From positions 13,016,166 to 13,080,165 of the forward strand of contig NW_004624784.1 in the NCBI RefSeq assembly GCF_000247695.1: DNA of 64,000 nt, in the 5' to 3' direction. Below are positions 45,110 to 55,729 of this stretch, piece by piece. The notes below the pieces were generated by a model. It saw only the letters and a list, made by a program, of their open reading frames with translations, ran no database searches and was not told the origin of the DNA. Positions within the stretch are counted from its first letter, which is position 1. Each line of letters begins with the position of its first letter. The DNA is from Heterocephalus glaber. Taxonomy: Eukaryota; Chordata; Mammalia; Rodentia; Bathyergidae. Made by a program: the position numbers and the translations under genes.

Positions 45110-46035
45110 GACAGCCTATCTTTACTATGCTGCTCTCAAAGCATACATCCTGGCGATAAATACCGTGCTTCAGAACATTTTCAGACATACCACAAAATAT
45201 AAGAGTCATACTTCCTAACCCACCAGCTGTACAGGGATGGGCCTTCTCTCCTTTAGGTCTGTGTCCAGTCTGTGGTGGGGCTTGGGGAAGAGAACCTGTC
45301 TACCATGTGCTCGCTGTAAGCACCGCCTGGCTTCAAGGCTGGTTTTCTGAGTGCGTGTTCCCCTGGCTTTCCAGCAGAGGCAGAAGCTGGGCACCTCAGG
45401 GACTGCTTCTGGTTGGTGTAAAGGTCAGCCTTCCACATCTGCTCTTGTCCCTCATCCATGGCAGCCTGAAAGGAACCCTCAGATGCTCAGCTAGTTGCTT
45501 GGTCTGGGCCTTATCAATACTTCCTCCTGATCAAATGCAAACTGCATCGAGTAGTTCCCACCTCTGATTATGATTCTCTCCAAATGCAGCGTTCCCACTC
45601 CAGAGACAGCCTTTTAGGAGTTGAAAACTAGAGATGTAATAGGGTGTTGGGCAAGTTAGGAGGAAACAGAGTTTTCAAGGGGCAATTCTGCTAGTGGGTT
45701 CCAAGCCCACCAGATTCTCTTGTAACCAGTCCATTATGAGATTTAGCGATGGTAAAGTGAGATGGCTTTAGAGACAGTGGGCCATTCTGTGGTCTCTGTG
45801 TGTATCCAAAGGGTGAGTGCTGTCTTTGGTCCAGTGTGGGCCCAGGGAAGGCCTGGGAATGGCACAGGAGATGGGGAGGGTACAAGAGAGCCAGGCACGG
45901 GCTCCGGGGCTGCAGGGCAGGGGCTGGTGATGAAACTGGCCTGTGGACAGAACAGCAGGGAAGGTTCAGGAAGGCTGCAGTGGGAGCATAAGGAGCTTCC
46001 ACTCACCAAGCAGCAAGGAGGGCCAGAAGGAAAGT
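45110..46035. other. Unassigned sequence
   Basis: No repeat or coding signal recognised. 103- to 120-codon frames at 45691-46105 overlap on opposite strands and lack domains. Confidence 0.35.
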
Positions 46036-46039
46036 GATC

Positions 46040-46262
46040 ATGGGTACCTTTTGTTGAGCGCTTCCTCCTGTCCGGGCTGTGCTTTAAGAACCTTATACAT
46101 GTCATTGTATTTAAATGTCACACTAACAAAGTACTAAATGAGCCCCAGTTTGTAGAGAAAGTGAGCATAGAGAGGTGAAAGGACTTGCCCAAGGTCACTG
46201 AGCTACTAAGCATTAGAAACAGCATTACAGCCCCAGCAGCCTTGCTCCAGAGCCTGCTTCCT
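46040..46262 (-). repeat. MIR SINE (antisense), near full length
   Basis: 'ttgttgagcgcttcctcctg', 'accttatacatgtcattgta', 'agagaggtgaaaggacttgc' and 'ccaaggtcactgagctacta' match antisense MIR along the whole length. Confidence 0.85.
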
Positions 46263-46264
46263 GC

Positions 46265-46712
46265 CCACTGTGCTGTGCTGGGCCCCCCATGGCTGTCTTA
46301 CACTGCCCCCCAAGGGCTGCCTGCTGTGGCCAAGCAAAGGAGCACAGGGTATGTGCTAGAGCTGGCACTAATGGATGACCCTCAGAAGACCAACCAAAAA
46401 GGTAACTGCTTGTGTCGAATGGTGCAGTGTCAAAGGGCCCAGAGAAAATCATCCATGGGAGAGAGGGTAGCTGACAATTAAGAGTAAGCTACAGCAGCAG
46501 TGGTGGCTAAGTAAAATGATCCTTTGGCCCTTTCCCTCACATCCCTCTATCCCAGCTTGGAGCTGAGCTGGGAGCTGGTGAAACAGGCATGTACAAAACA
46601 GATCCGCCCTCCTATACCTCTGCAGGTTACCCTGTCCAGGTGAGCTCCAGGTTGGGGGGTGGGGGAGGAAAGAGGAGAAACCTGGTATTTGAGGGATTAC
46701 AGTTGGAGTGAG
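46265..46712. other. Unassigned sequence
   Basis: No repeat recognised. The short frames show no domain content. Confidence 0.35.
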
Positions 46713-46717
46713 ATTCA

Positions 46718-47105
46718 TGAGCAAATATTTATTGAACATTTACTATGTGCAGGAACTGTTTTAGGTCTTGAAGAGGGATACAGCATTGATTAAAATGGAT
46801 AAAATCTCTGTCCTCTTGGAGTTTGCAATTTTGTGTGTGTGTAGGGTAGATCATACACAAGTAAATACTTTGTACATAGATGGTGTTAAGTACAATGGTG
46901 GGCTTAGGTGTTAAGCAGAGAACTGTGTGAGGGGGAGTGGGGTTATAGCGATAGAAGCTCAGGTAAAGCATTTCTAAAGAGATGACATCCAGAGAGTCTT
47001 GAAGGCAGTCAGTGTGGGAACCTGCAGGCATCTAAGAGAAGAGCAGTCTAGAAAGCAGGACAGGGAGCAGCAGGTAAAAAGGTCAGAGGCATGCACACTT
47101 GACAT
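46718..47105 (-). repeat. L2 LINE (antisense)
   Basis: 'gcaaatatttattgaacatt', 'tactatgtgcaggaactgtt', 'ctgtcctcttggagtttgca' and later 'cttgaaggcagtcagtgtgg' follow antisense L2 order for nearly 390 bp. Confidence 0.8.
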
Positions 47106-47109
47106 GTTT

Positions 47110-47840
47110 AGGAAAGAATGGAATCTTCTAGGTCATTGTCTCCCATCACCCTCTGTTGGATGGAAGGCCACTTCCGGTCTGCCTGTGCCAGGGCAGAGAC
47201 CATGGAGAGAAAGACTCATGGCCACACAGGAAGCTGACTTTGTGCCTGGTCACTCCATGGCAATGGGTGCTAGGTATGGATCCAAGAGAGAGGTACAGGC
47301 CACTTGCCCCAGCTGCATGCAGACCACCTGTACCCCTCATCCCTGGGCCCAGCAGGCTGGTGGTGGCTAACCACAGAGCCACCCTGCCCCATGTAGGGCC
47401 CTGAAAGACACCAGGTTCTGGCTCCTAGAAGATCTTGTCTCCAGATAGCAGGGTGCAGAGGCCAGCACTGTATGAGTGGGGTCAGCTACTCTTCCTTCCC
47501 AGAGAGTATCTGGGAAAACTGCCAGGATGAGGGGTACCGGGAAGGCCTGGAAGACTGGTGACATTAAAAGGAGGCTCTGCTGAGGGCGATTCTGAAATCT
47601 GGCTGCTCTTGGTGGTGGCTGATGCATGAGCAGCCATGTCCTCCCTGCAGCCGGTTCACATTCCTGCCGCCACCAGCTGCTCCCTCCTTTCCAGGAGGGT
47701 TTCTTATGGGGTCTCTATCTTCTGGATAGCATCACTTTCCCTGCTGTCTGAGCCCGAAGCCTGCTCTAATGTACTCCACCCCAAACCAGGATTTCTGGGG
47801 AGGCCAGGACAACAGCAGAGGCCTAGAACCTGCTCGTTCT
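47110..47840. other. Unassigned sequence
   Basis: Overlapping frames on both strands (47146-47404) and no recognised domain or repeat. Confidence 0.35.
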
Positions 47841-47855
47841 CAAAAGGGACCTAAT

Positions 47856-47933
47856 GGGCTGGGGATTTAGCTCAGTGGTTCTGCCGCCTGCCTCGCAAGC
47901 ACAAGGTCCTGAGTTTGATCCCCAGTACCAAAA

Positions 47934-47970
<37 letters not shown>

Positions 47971-47979
47971 GAAAAGGGA
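47856..47979 (+). mobile_element. ID-type SINE, youngest-looking copy
   Basis: Closest to the inferred family sequence: starts 'ggctggggatttagctcagt' and ends with a B-box-like GAGTTTGATCCCCAG, then about 22 A and a (GAAAA)n tail. The perfect or near-perfect target duplication (aaaagggacctaa / aaaagggacctat) brackets it. The long uninterrupted A tail suggests recent insertion. Confidence 0.95.
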
Positions 47980-47984
47980 CCTAT

Positions 47985-49330
47985 GCTTAGCAAAGTCCTC
48001 CTGTTAGAGCACACACCATGTGCCCACCAGAAAGTCTAGATCCTTAGTGATGACTGTGAAGAACTTGCAGTCATACAGATCTCTGGACACTGAGGCACAG
48101 TTGGGCTCTAAGCTATGTCTCTTTATCCCCTGGCCTTCGACAGCTCCTCACCTGGCCAGAGTACAGGTGTATGGATTCCCACTATCTCCCTTCTCTTCTT
48201 TCCTGATCTCCAGGCCTCTTCTACCTGCTCACCCATTGGGTAGTGGTAACACTTTCCTATAGTGAAGGTAGGGACCTGAGCACAGGAGCCAGTGCTTAGC
48301 CCAGCTCCACCAGCCTGCTTTCTTCCTCTTACTATCCTTCCAATCTCAACTGGGGCAAGCTTTGTTTTCCATTATGCCATAGGACCCTGAAGTGCAGAAA
48401 ACACAAGTAACTTGTTGAAGTCCACACTGAGACCAGGAACCAGAGCGCAGTCTTTCCACCCCCATACCTGATCCTCCCTTGTGGGCCCAGAGTCCCCACA
48501 GCCCTATGGGACTCAGCACAGAGGGGACTCCTCCTATATGGGAGCCCCTCAGACTGCACCAGTTTAGTGAGCAAAAAGTTCAGGGCTCTTCCCAGAGGGG
48601 GCTGGAGAGCTATGGGGCTTCTCAGAGATCTAGCAAGCTCTCTATACAAGGCATGGAGACGCAGGGCCAGGGCCAGGACAAGTTGTGTCCCAGGCTACAG
48701 TGCGTGATAAGGCAGCTAACAGCAGCCTTCCCATCATCCCTGCAAGCCTTGCCAGCATGGCTGCACACTCCCTCCCATTCCATGGTGGGTCACCAGGTCA
48801 GCAGGATTTATAAGTCTCAGGCTGCCTGGATTCTCCTGCTTTGTCAAGGCCAGATCAGAAAGGGGACTTGGAAGCCTCTGACAGCTCAGGCAACCAAACA
48901 TCTTTCCCACCAGGCAGGGCCCTTTGTGGTCTCTTCCTCTTCAAAGGGCTGGGCTTGCAGCATGACAGCTGCAGCACAAACGTGGTGGCAGATATGGCTG
49001 GAGGCTCCAGAAGCACAAAGCTTGAGGGTGATGAAGCCCCATGGGTAGCAAGTTATTCAAAGGGCATGGGGCAAGGGGACTGTCCCCAAGATGACATTGT
49101 GTGTGAGCGGTCTGCTCTCCATACTCTTTCTCTCTCCTTCTGACCCCACTATTCTCACCTTGGACTTTTCCAGATCAAGTACCCCAGCTGTCTGGGTCCC
49201 ATCAGCAAACACAGGTGGGCGCAGACCCATCCTTCCCTCTGCCTTCCCTGCCCTCCACTCTTTCAACTCTCAGCATCAACCCCTGCAAATGCATGGGCCT
49301 GGGAGAGTCCAGCAAGGCTTTCGGGTCTTG
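47985..49330. other. Unassigned single-copy sequence, including the longest open frame
   Basis: The plus-strand frame 48479-49048 (189 codons) is the longest in the window. It has high serine, glutamine and alanine content but no domain, no conserved motif and no exon context. No repeat recognised. Confidence 0.35.
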
Positions 49331-49334
49331 CCAC

Positions 49335-49565
49335 TCAAAGTGGCCAGCAGCGTCAGCATCAGCCCAAAGCTCTTTAGAAATGCAGAGTCTCAGGCTGGGG
49401 CCTGAGCTCAGGCTGAGATCAGCCTGTCTTATCATAAAAAGAAGGAAAAGAAAGAGAAAGAAATATGGAATCATGAGTTCGAGTAACTAGAATCTGTATT
49501 TTAGCAAGTACCTTGGATAATTCCTACTGCATTAAAGCTTGGAAGGCAGTGCTTTGAGAACCCAG
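49335..49565 (-). mobile_element. MER5A-like hAT transposon with an internal A-rich insertion
   Basis: 'agcatcagcccaaagctctt', 'tagaaatgcagagtctcagg', 'agaatctgtattttagcaag', 'ccttggataattcctactgc' and 'ggcagtgctttgagaaccca' follow a MER5A-type layout, but an A/G-rich block (about 49435-49470) splits it. The orientation is provisional. Confidence 0.55.
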
Positions 49566-49879
49566 GATATCCACTCTTGAAGGCTCCTTGGCTTGACTAC
49601 AGGGTAGTAAAGTCCTACACAACCCAGGAAAGTGAGCAAGGCTCCTCTTTCACAGGCACTTTTGAGACAGGCCTTGCTGGATACACCACAGAATTTCAAG
49701 GTGGAAAAAAAAAGTCTCCTGACGTGCTGGGCTTTTATTGAATTTCCATTTTTAATTTGTAGAGCTGTGATGGCTGCTTGGAGACTGCCCTCTCCTCCAT
49801 TGCCACTGCTTCCTTCCCCAGTCCCAGCATCCTGCCCTCTCTCCATTTCACAAGGAAACAGAAAACCCACATGAGGATG

Positions 49880-50000
49880 GCATCAGTGGATACTGTTTCT
49901 TTAATTAATTTAATAAATTAATTTTTGCACTTATTCTTCACTGCCTTCTTGGGAGTCCCTCCTGAGGCGCTGGCCAGAGCCCCAAACACCCACATAAAAT
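49880..50000. other. AT-rich inverted repeat
   Basis: 49903-49911 (AATTAATTT) and 49915-49923 (AAATTAATT) are exact inverted repeats with a 3-base spacer. The surrounding sequence is non-repetitive and contains multiple TAAT cores. Could be structural or a homeodomain cluster. Confidence 0.6.
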
Positions 50001-50019
50001 CCTCCAGCTCAGAAGCCTC

Positions 50020-50180
50020 TTCTATTAATATCACCACAAATGAATATCATTATTTAAGCTCCTAACTGGCTGCCCAGCTACCAGTCTCCGGCATCCCTGC
50101 TCAGGCTCCTACATCAACTTTCTAAAGTTTGCATTTGATCTCATTGCTCCCATTTCATCCTTCAGTGGCTTCTTGTCACC
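50020..50180 (+). repeat. L2 LINE fragment (sense)
   Basis: 'agctcctaactggctgccca', 'ctaaagtttgcatttgatct' and 'cctccttcagtggcttcttg'-like blocks match the L2 3' segment (AGCCTCCTAACTGGTCTCCC, TCTAAAACACAAATCTGATC, CCTTCAGTGGCTCCCC). Confidence 0.65.
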
Positions 50181-50670
50181 CCGAGGGTGGGACCTTTTTC
50201 CCTTTAGGTAGTGCTAGGAAATTGAGAGGGGGGTTGGTTGTCACAAAGATGGGGTGCCTGGGTGCCAGGGAACCTCAACAGACTGCTACATACAGGACAG
50301 CCCAGCAGAACAAATAATTGTCCCCCTTAAATGCTAGCAGCCTCCTGTTTAGAAGTGTGAGATGAAGATCACCATTCCTGGCATGGCATATGAGGTCACC
50401 CCACCCGCCCTTCTCTACTTTTCCAGGCCTCTCTCTCAACACCCCAGCTCCTCCCCCACTGTCACTGCCTTCCCTCTTTCCCACTTTCACCAGCCGTGAT
50501 CTTGAACCCCAGGATTTCCTGGCTGGAATCCCTATTACCTGTTTCCTGAGTGCCATATGCACTCTGCCAATGGCCTCAACTCCAAGAGTTCCCACTCACC
50601 CTTCTTCAAGGAGGATCACAAATGTCCTGTCCATGATGGACATAAAGTGGGACTCATCGATGTGTCTTTG

Positions 50671-50757
50671 TTTTTTGTTTTTGGTACCGGGGATCGAACT
50701 CAGGACCTTGTACTTTTGAGGCAGGCGGCAGCACCACTGAGCTAAATCCCTGGCCCT
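50671..50757 (-). mobile_element. ID-type SINE (antisense)
   Basis: Opens with a T-rich tail, then 'ggtaccggggatcgaactca' and ends 'ctaaatccctggccctcat'-like. Target duplication of 15-16 bp: catcgatgtgtctttg on the left, catccatgtgtctttg on the right. Confidence 0.95.
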
Positions 50758-50799
50758 CATCCATGTGTCTTTGAATTTCAGTTGAACCAAACTCTAGAC

Positions 50800-51770
50800 A
50801 GCAGCAGGTGAAAAGAGCTCCTACTTCTGTTGACAGGTGATGGGTCTTCTTCTGCAGGACCTACTAAAAAGTGGCCCTGGTGTCCTGGATCCTGGCCTGA
50901 CACCTTCTTCAGCCCATACAACCCAGTTGGGAAAGGACTTCTTCCCAGACAGTGGCAGCTGGTATGCTAGTTATTTTCTCTCCCTCTGGGGGCTATGAGC
51001 AGAAAGGCCTCTTCACACCCAGCCAACTCTGTGACAATTGGGATCCAAAGCCACCATGCAGTAGAGTCTAGAGATAATGTGACCCTAGGTCCAGGAAGTG
51101 ACAGATACAGCTTCCTGACCCTCCTAGGGAAATGTACGAAGGCCAGACCCTGGCTGGAGCAGCTGTGGAGGGAAGTGGGAAGGAAATGGGCTGCCCAGGT
51201 CTGAGCTGCCCCCCTCCCATTCTACTGATGAGGAAATCAGGGCACCTGTAGCTTGTTTAGATCACGTCGTTATTAAATGGCCCAAACAGAAATCAGACCA
51301 GGTCCATGCAACTTCCTACCATGCCATAGTGTCTCATGCTCCTCTTTGCAAAGGATGTGCCCTTTCTTGGCCAGCTCACTCCATTGCTCCTCACTCCTAT
51401 CCTTTTGTCCCATCAGTCAGGAAGCATGGATCCAACAGCCACTGTATTTGTTTGCTTGGCTAGTTTGTATCCCACTCCAGTGGGAATTAGGGGCAACATA
51501 CAAAGAACAACCACAGTACTATGTAATAGGACCATGATGGGGTGAGGGATGAGGGGTGAATGGAGGGAGGGTGAACAACTGAGGGACAATGACAACAACA
51601 CAGAGGCCCAAGCACAGCTGGCAGGTCCCCAGCACCCTGGTGCTTATCAGTATTGCACACTTTCAAGTGGAAAAGTCCCAGTGAAGGACTGATCTAGTGT
51701 ACAGCACTCTGGTGGCCTCTGGGGAACGTGGAGATAAGAAAGGGGACTCTGCCCTCCAGGAGTTTGCAAA
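50800..51770. other. Unassigned sequence
   Basis: No repeat or coding signal recognised. Short frames lack domains. Confidence 0.35.
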
Positions 51771-51774
51771 GTAC

Positions 51775-51862
51775 ATTGACATGCACCCCCGAACCTGAGT
51801 CTCTTAATAACCCGAGAAGGAAATGGAAGCCCAGAGAGGTGAGTGACCCACCCCAAGATACA
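51775..51862 (-). repeat. MIR SINE fragment (antisense)
   Basis: 'aaatggaagcccagagaggt', 'gagtgacccaccccaagata' fit antisense MIR. Confidence 0.6.
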
Positions 51863-51911
51863 CAAGCCATCAGCTAAGAGGACTTCTGCTTTCTATAGTG
51901 CAAGGGTTAAA

Positions 51912-52108
51912 TGTGTAGCTCCCAGAATCCAACTGCCTCGATTTGTGTACTAGACCCACCACTTGAAAGCCATTTGACTTTGGGCAAAGCTCTCAGTGTC
52001 CCTAGGTTTCACTTTCCTCATTTACAGTGTGGGAGAAGCAGTACTTATGTGGAGTGCTTGACACTCCCGGCTTGTGGGAGGCATAAATAAATGCGAGCTG
52101 ACATCATT
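51912..52108 (+). repeat. MIR SINE
   Basis: 'cttgaaagccatttgacttt', 'gggcaaagctctcagtgtcc', 'tttcctcatttacagtgtgg' and 'aggcataaataaatgcgagc' in MIR order. It lies close to the antisense MIR fragment at 51775, so the two form an inverted pair. Confidence 0.75.
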
Positions 52109-52206
52109 TTATCCTAGACCTGGTTGTCTCCACTCACCCCCAGCCAAGGTTCCAATATGGGCTTTAAAGGACTCAGGGGCAAACCCCGCCCCCCCCAAAA
52201 AAACTT

Positions 52207-52291
52207 GGGGGCTGGGGATTTAGCCCAGTGGTTCTGCCACCTGCCTTGCAAGCACAAGGTTCTGAGTTCGATCCCCGGTATCAAAAACATA
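52207..52291 (+). mobile_element. ID-type SINE
   Basis: Starts 'ggggctggggatttagccca', ends with a B-box-like GAGTTCGATCCCCGG and a short tail 'tatcaaaaacat'. The flanks carry a long target duplication (taaaggactcaggggca at 52165 and aaagggactcaggggca downstream), but 25 bp of non-ID sequence (52182-52206, C-run then A-run) lie between the left copy and the element start. Confidence 0.9.
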
Positions 52292-52319
52292 AAAGGGACT
52301 CAGGGGCAGTGGATGTGCA

Positions 52320-52760
52320 CAGAGGCAGGCAGATTTGGATGTGCTGCTCACATCCTCAGGCCAGACAACAGTGATGCCCTTATTCGTACCTGGCCTTCTC
52401 TCCTTCCCTGGGGATGGCTAATAAGGAATAAACCCGTGGGAGGAGTTTATCTTCTACTAAGGTCATCATAAGCATGGTCCTGTTTTACTGACCCATAGAT
52501 GTACCGACTCACTTCTAAAAGGGCCGGGGCCTCATCGGGTCCCTATGCGCATGCTCCGATCAAAGGCCCATGGCAGGGTTTTTACATGGGGAGAATGAAA
52601 GAGGAACAGTTTCACACTGATCTTTCTATTCTCCCTCCCACCTGCAGCCTGCCCCACTGCCAGCCAGCACTGCTGAGAGACTACCTCTCCTTCCCTCCCA
52701 CATGGAAAGGTACGGGAAACCCATCAGTGCTTGTTTTTAGCTGGGAACAAACTGTTCACA
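52320..52760. other. Unassigned sequence
   Basis: No repeat or coding signal recognised. Confidence 0.35.
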
Positions 52761-52772
52761 CATTTCATTAAC

Positions 52773-52918
52773 AAAAAAAAAAAAAAAAGTCATTAACCTC
52801 TCTGTGCTTTTGTATATTTAATGTAAAATAAAATTTCAAGCATCCAATGATAAATGTAAATGTATTGTATACCTAAAATGTACCAATACAGCACATTAAC
52901 AAAAAAAAAAAAAAAAAA
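52773..52918 (+). repeat. Two poly-A runs each preceded by CATTAAC
   Basis: A16 at 52773-52788 and A18 at 52901-52918, both directly after CATTAAC. Between them lies an AT-rich 'ttgtatatttaatgtaaaat' stretch containing AATAAA-like signals (AAAATAAAATTT near 52826). This has the look of two retroposed 3' ends, or a duplicated tail. The source family is not identified. Confidence 0.55.
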
Positions 52919-52924
52919 GGAAGA

Positions 52925-53630
52925 GGGTGTGTGGAGTGAGTACATCAAAGGCATTTAACTCTGTTATCTGATGTTAACTGGAGAGGAGAGAGAGGAGAGG
53001 AGTGGGTTGTGGAGAGGAGTTCCATTAAGAAAAGAGCAGGTTTGGAACAAGGTGGTCCCTTCTGCTTTGTGCTAGTTTTTCTGTGCTGATAAGATGTGCC
53101 TGTGAAATGTAAAATGTATTGCTGAATGTTAAATGCTTTTAAGTCAATAATGTAAAAATGAAGGGTGTTTGTGTGCACCTGAGAACAAACAGAAAAGGAG
53201 GTGTTGAGTGGAGTCTAACCCCTCTATGAAGATCACTGGGGCTTGTCGAGCACTCAGATCTGTTGCCAGAGGCTGGCCCTGGAGTTTGCTGCCAAACTGC
53301 TCTTTGGGCTGAGGTGGCAGGGAAAGGCTCCAAAGTTGCATCTTGAAGAAGTCCAGGTGGGCCCAGCAGAGAGGCCAGGGCCTGTGCAGCCAATGATTTG
53401 AGCTTGTTGTGCGAAAACTTGGCAACACAGGAAGCCTTTTGTTGAGGCCCTCACTTCAGGAGGTTTAAAGCACACAGGCAGAGCCGGGCCAAGCCTGGAG
53501 GATGACCAAGACTTCCCATTGTGTGGTGACACCTAGGATTTTCTAAGTGTCTTCCTTTAAGTTTTTCAAGGTTAATTGTCATTGGATCATATAGTCGTCA
53601 GTATAACTGCAGGAAAAATTGTAGGAGTCA
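52925..53630. other. Unassigned sequence
   Basis: 52980-53015 is a GA-rich stretch (GAGAGGAG units). 53139-53532 has overlapping open frames on the minus strand with no domain. Confidence 0.35.
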
Positions 53631-53636
53631 GGATTT

Positions 53637-53806
53637 TGGAGGTGGACGGAATCTTAGATATCACGTAGTTAGGCCCTTCCTTTTATAGATAAAGAAAGTG
53701 AGGCTCAGAGAGGTTGTGTAAATTTGCCAAGGTCAGAGTCAGAACCCAGAGGCCTGAATCAGGCCTCCTGATTCCCAGGAAGGTGCTGTTTTCATTATTC
53801 TACCCA
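53637..53806 (-). repeat. MIR-related ancient SINE (antisense)
   Basis: 'cttagatatcacgtagttag', 'gtgaggctcagagaggttgt', 'gtcagaacccagaggcctga' and 'gcctcctgattcccaggaag' follow the ancient GGAAGGGACCTT-type family. Confidence 0.7.
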
Positions 53807-53809
53807 CCC

Positions 53810-55550
53810 CTCAACCTTACCCGCCCTCCCTGTCTTCTCTGGTCAGGTTAGCAGAAAGCAGAGTCAGAATGGAGGCCCAGCCAGAGTCAAGTGCAAGGCA
53901 TGAAAAGTTATGTCCTGCACAGTGACAGAGCATGTTTGTCCCTAGGGACAGCCCAGAGGTCCCAATACTGGCCAGGATACCTACCTGGCCAAGGGGGTAA
54001 AGCTTCAGCATGGGCCCCTACAGATGTCCTAGGAAAACTCAACACTGCCTTCCACTCCTACAGCGTTGTCCTCTGAGCTCCCTCAGAGGAGACAGAAGCA
54101 TTCTTATTTCTGGTTGGCTTTGGGTAGCAATTCCAACTCTCTGAGTCTTTTCTCATCTTACAGACTTATCCTGCTTAGTCCCAAGAGGATGGCTCAGTAA
54201 GTTATAGGCTGAAACCAGTCTTGAAAATGGTAAAGTCTTGTTACTGGTGAAGGAAGATGGTGATTTCTTGCAGAGGTGAGATGTCTACCCTATGGGCAAT
54301 GTGAATGGGCACTTAGTACTCACCTCATTCTGAGTTTACTTTTGTAAAGCACAGCCTAGGAAGAGCGTGAGCCCTTGAAGATGTGCTAAGGTCTTGATCC
54401 TTAAGGTTGGGAGGGATGTTCTGCAGGTGGACTTGGTCTGCAGCTGCACCTGTCCTACTGAACCCCAAGGCCAAGGCTTGCGGGGACAGTGCTGGAGGGA
54501 AGCCAAGACTCACATTGATCGAGGGGTTGGAGAGAGGTCAGTGTGAGGGGCTGGTGGGCCCAGGCAGATCACTTTTGGAGGAAGGTAACTCGAGGATGTC
54601 CCCGGGCTGCTGTCCTGGCCCCGAATTCAGGCAGTACAGTAAAAGTGCTTCTGTTACCCCCTACAAGAATAGATATGAGGAGCTCAGAGCACATGCAGGT
54701 AGAGGGTTGGGTCTGACTCTTCTTTTAAGTGCTAATTGGGGCTGATCACACCAGTAGTAGAGCCAAGAGTGGAACATAACCTGCTCACTGCTGGTCTATA
54801 ACTGCCATTGTCCCACTAGCCTCTCCACCCTGGGTCCCCATGCTGCACAGTGCCTATCATGTACTGCCTGGCATCTGATTCCTCCTTCCTGAACCAAGTT
54901 CTCTTCCCACTGGCTGTGACCAATTCAGTCATATCCAGGTAGAAAGGACCTTAAGACCTTTCAGTGTCCTTTCCTGGGGACACATGGTTGAAAAGGGATT
55001 CAATTTCAGAGTCAGCCATATGCCTGGGGGTGGAAGAGAGGAGCCAAGTGTTTGCCAGGACACCTAGGGCCTCTGAATCTTAATAGAGTCAAGGACCACA
55101 CTCTCTACAAGCCCAATGATGACGATGTTGGTGATGGTAACGGTTAACTCACATTTGTTTGGCTCAGTCTTTCCAAAGAGTCTTTATACTTCGATCTCAA
55201 GAGCAGGAGATTGGGGGACTGAGTGGGAGGGTGATTATGGCACCAGATGTGGCTTCTGCCCTTTCAGAGTTCATGACTGTGAGAGGCTTGATAGCTATGG
55301 ACCAAGCCCTACTAATCTCCTCACTCCAGAGGCTGCAGGCATGGAGGGCATGGAGTCCTGCATGTGGACCAAGAACTGGATGTGGGGAAAGACATACAAG
55401 AAAGAATGGGGAGGTAAGGAAGGGACCAGAAAGGCAGAAGAAAAGCCAAAGCATTCATAGCTATAGAAACTGAAGGAGAGAGAGGTTGAGGGCAATGTGG
55501 ATTTGGACTTAGATTCATATTTAAATCTCCAGTTCTTTTGAGATATTTTG
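53810..55550. other. Unassigned sequence
   Basis: No repeat firmly recognised. The frames 54407-54745 and 55116-55603 (114 codons at most) overlap on both strands without domain. Confidence 0.35.
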
Positions 55551-55555
55551 TTTTG

Positions 55556-55690
55556 ACAATCACTTATTGAGCATCTACTATCTACCAACAGTGTATAATA
55601 CACTGAATACTGCTCTAAGCCCTGGGAGGTTCACATTAACATCCAGTTATAAAAATGAGGAAATCAAAGCTTAGATAGAGTAGACTCTCT
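55556..55690 (-). repeat. MIR-family SINE (antisense)
   Basis: 'tcacttattgagcatctact', 'actgctctaagccctgggag' and 'ataaaaatgaggaaatcaaa' match the antisense MIR 3' half. Confidence 0.65.
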
Positions 55691-55729
55691 AGGCTTCGAG
55701 AGAAGAAACTGAGACTATGAATAATTAAC

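Noticed and set aside
47856..47930. Possible tRNA gene
   Set aside because: It has A- and B-box-like sequences but lacks a foldable acceptor stem and ends in an A tail; it is an ID SINE. The same holds for the other eight copies.
48479..49048. Longest open frame, 189 codons, plus strand
   Set aside because: No domain, no family resemblance, composition (Ser/Gln/Ala-rich) typical of random frames in GC-balanced DNA, and no splice-site context. A frame of this size is expected by chance in 64 kb.
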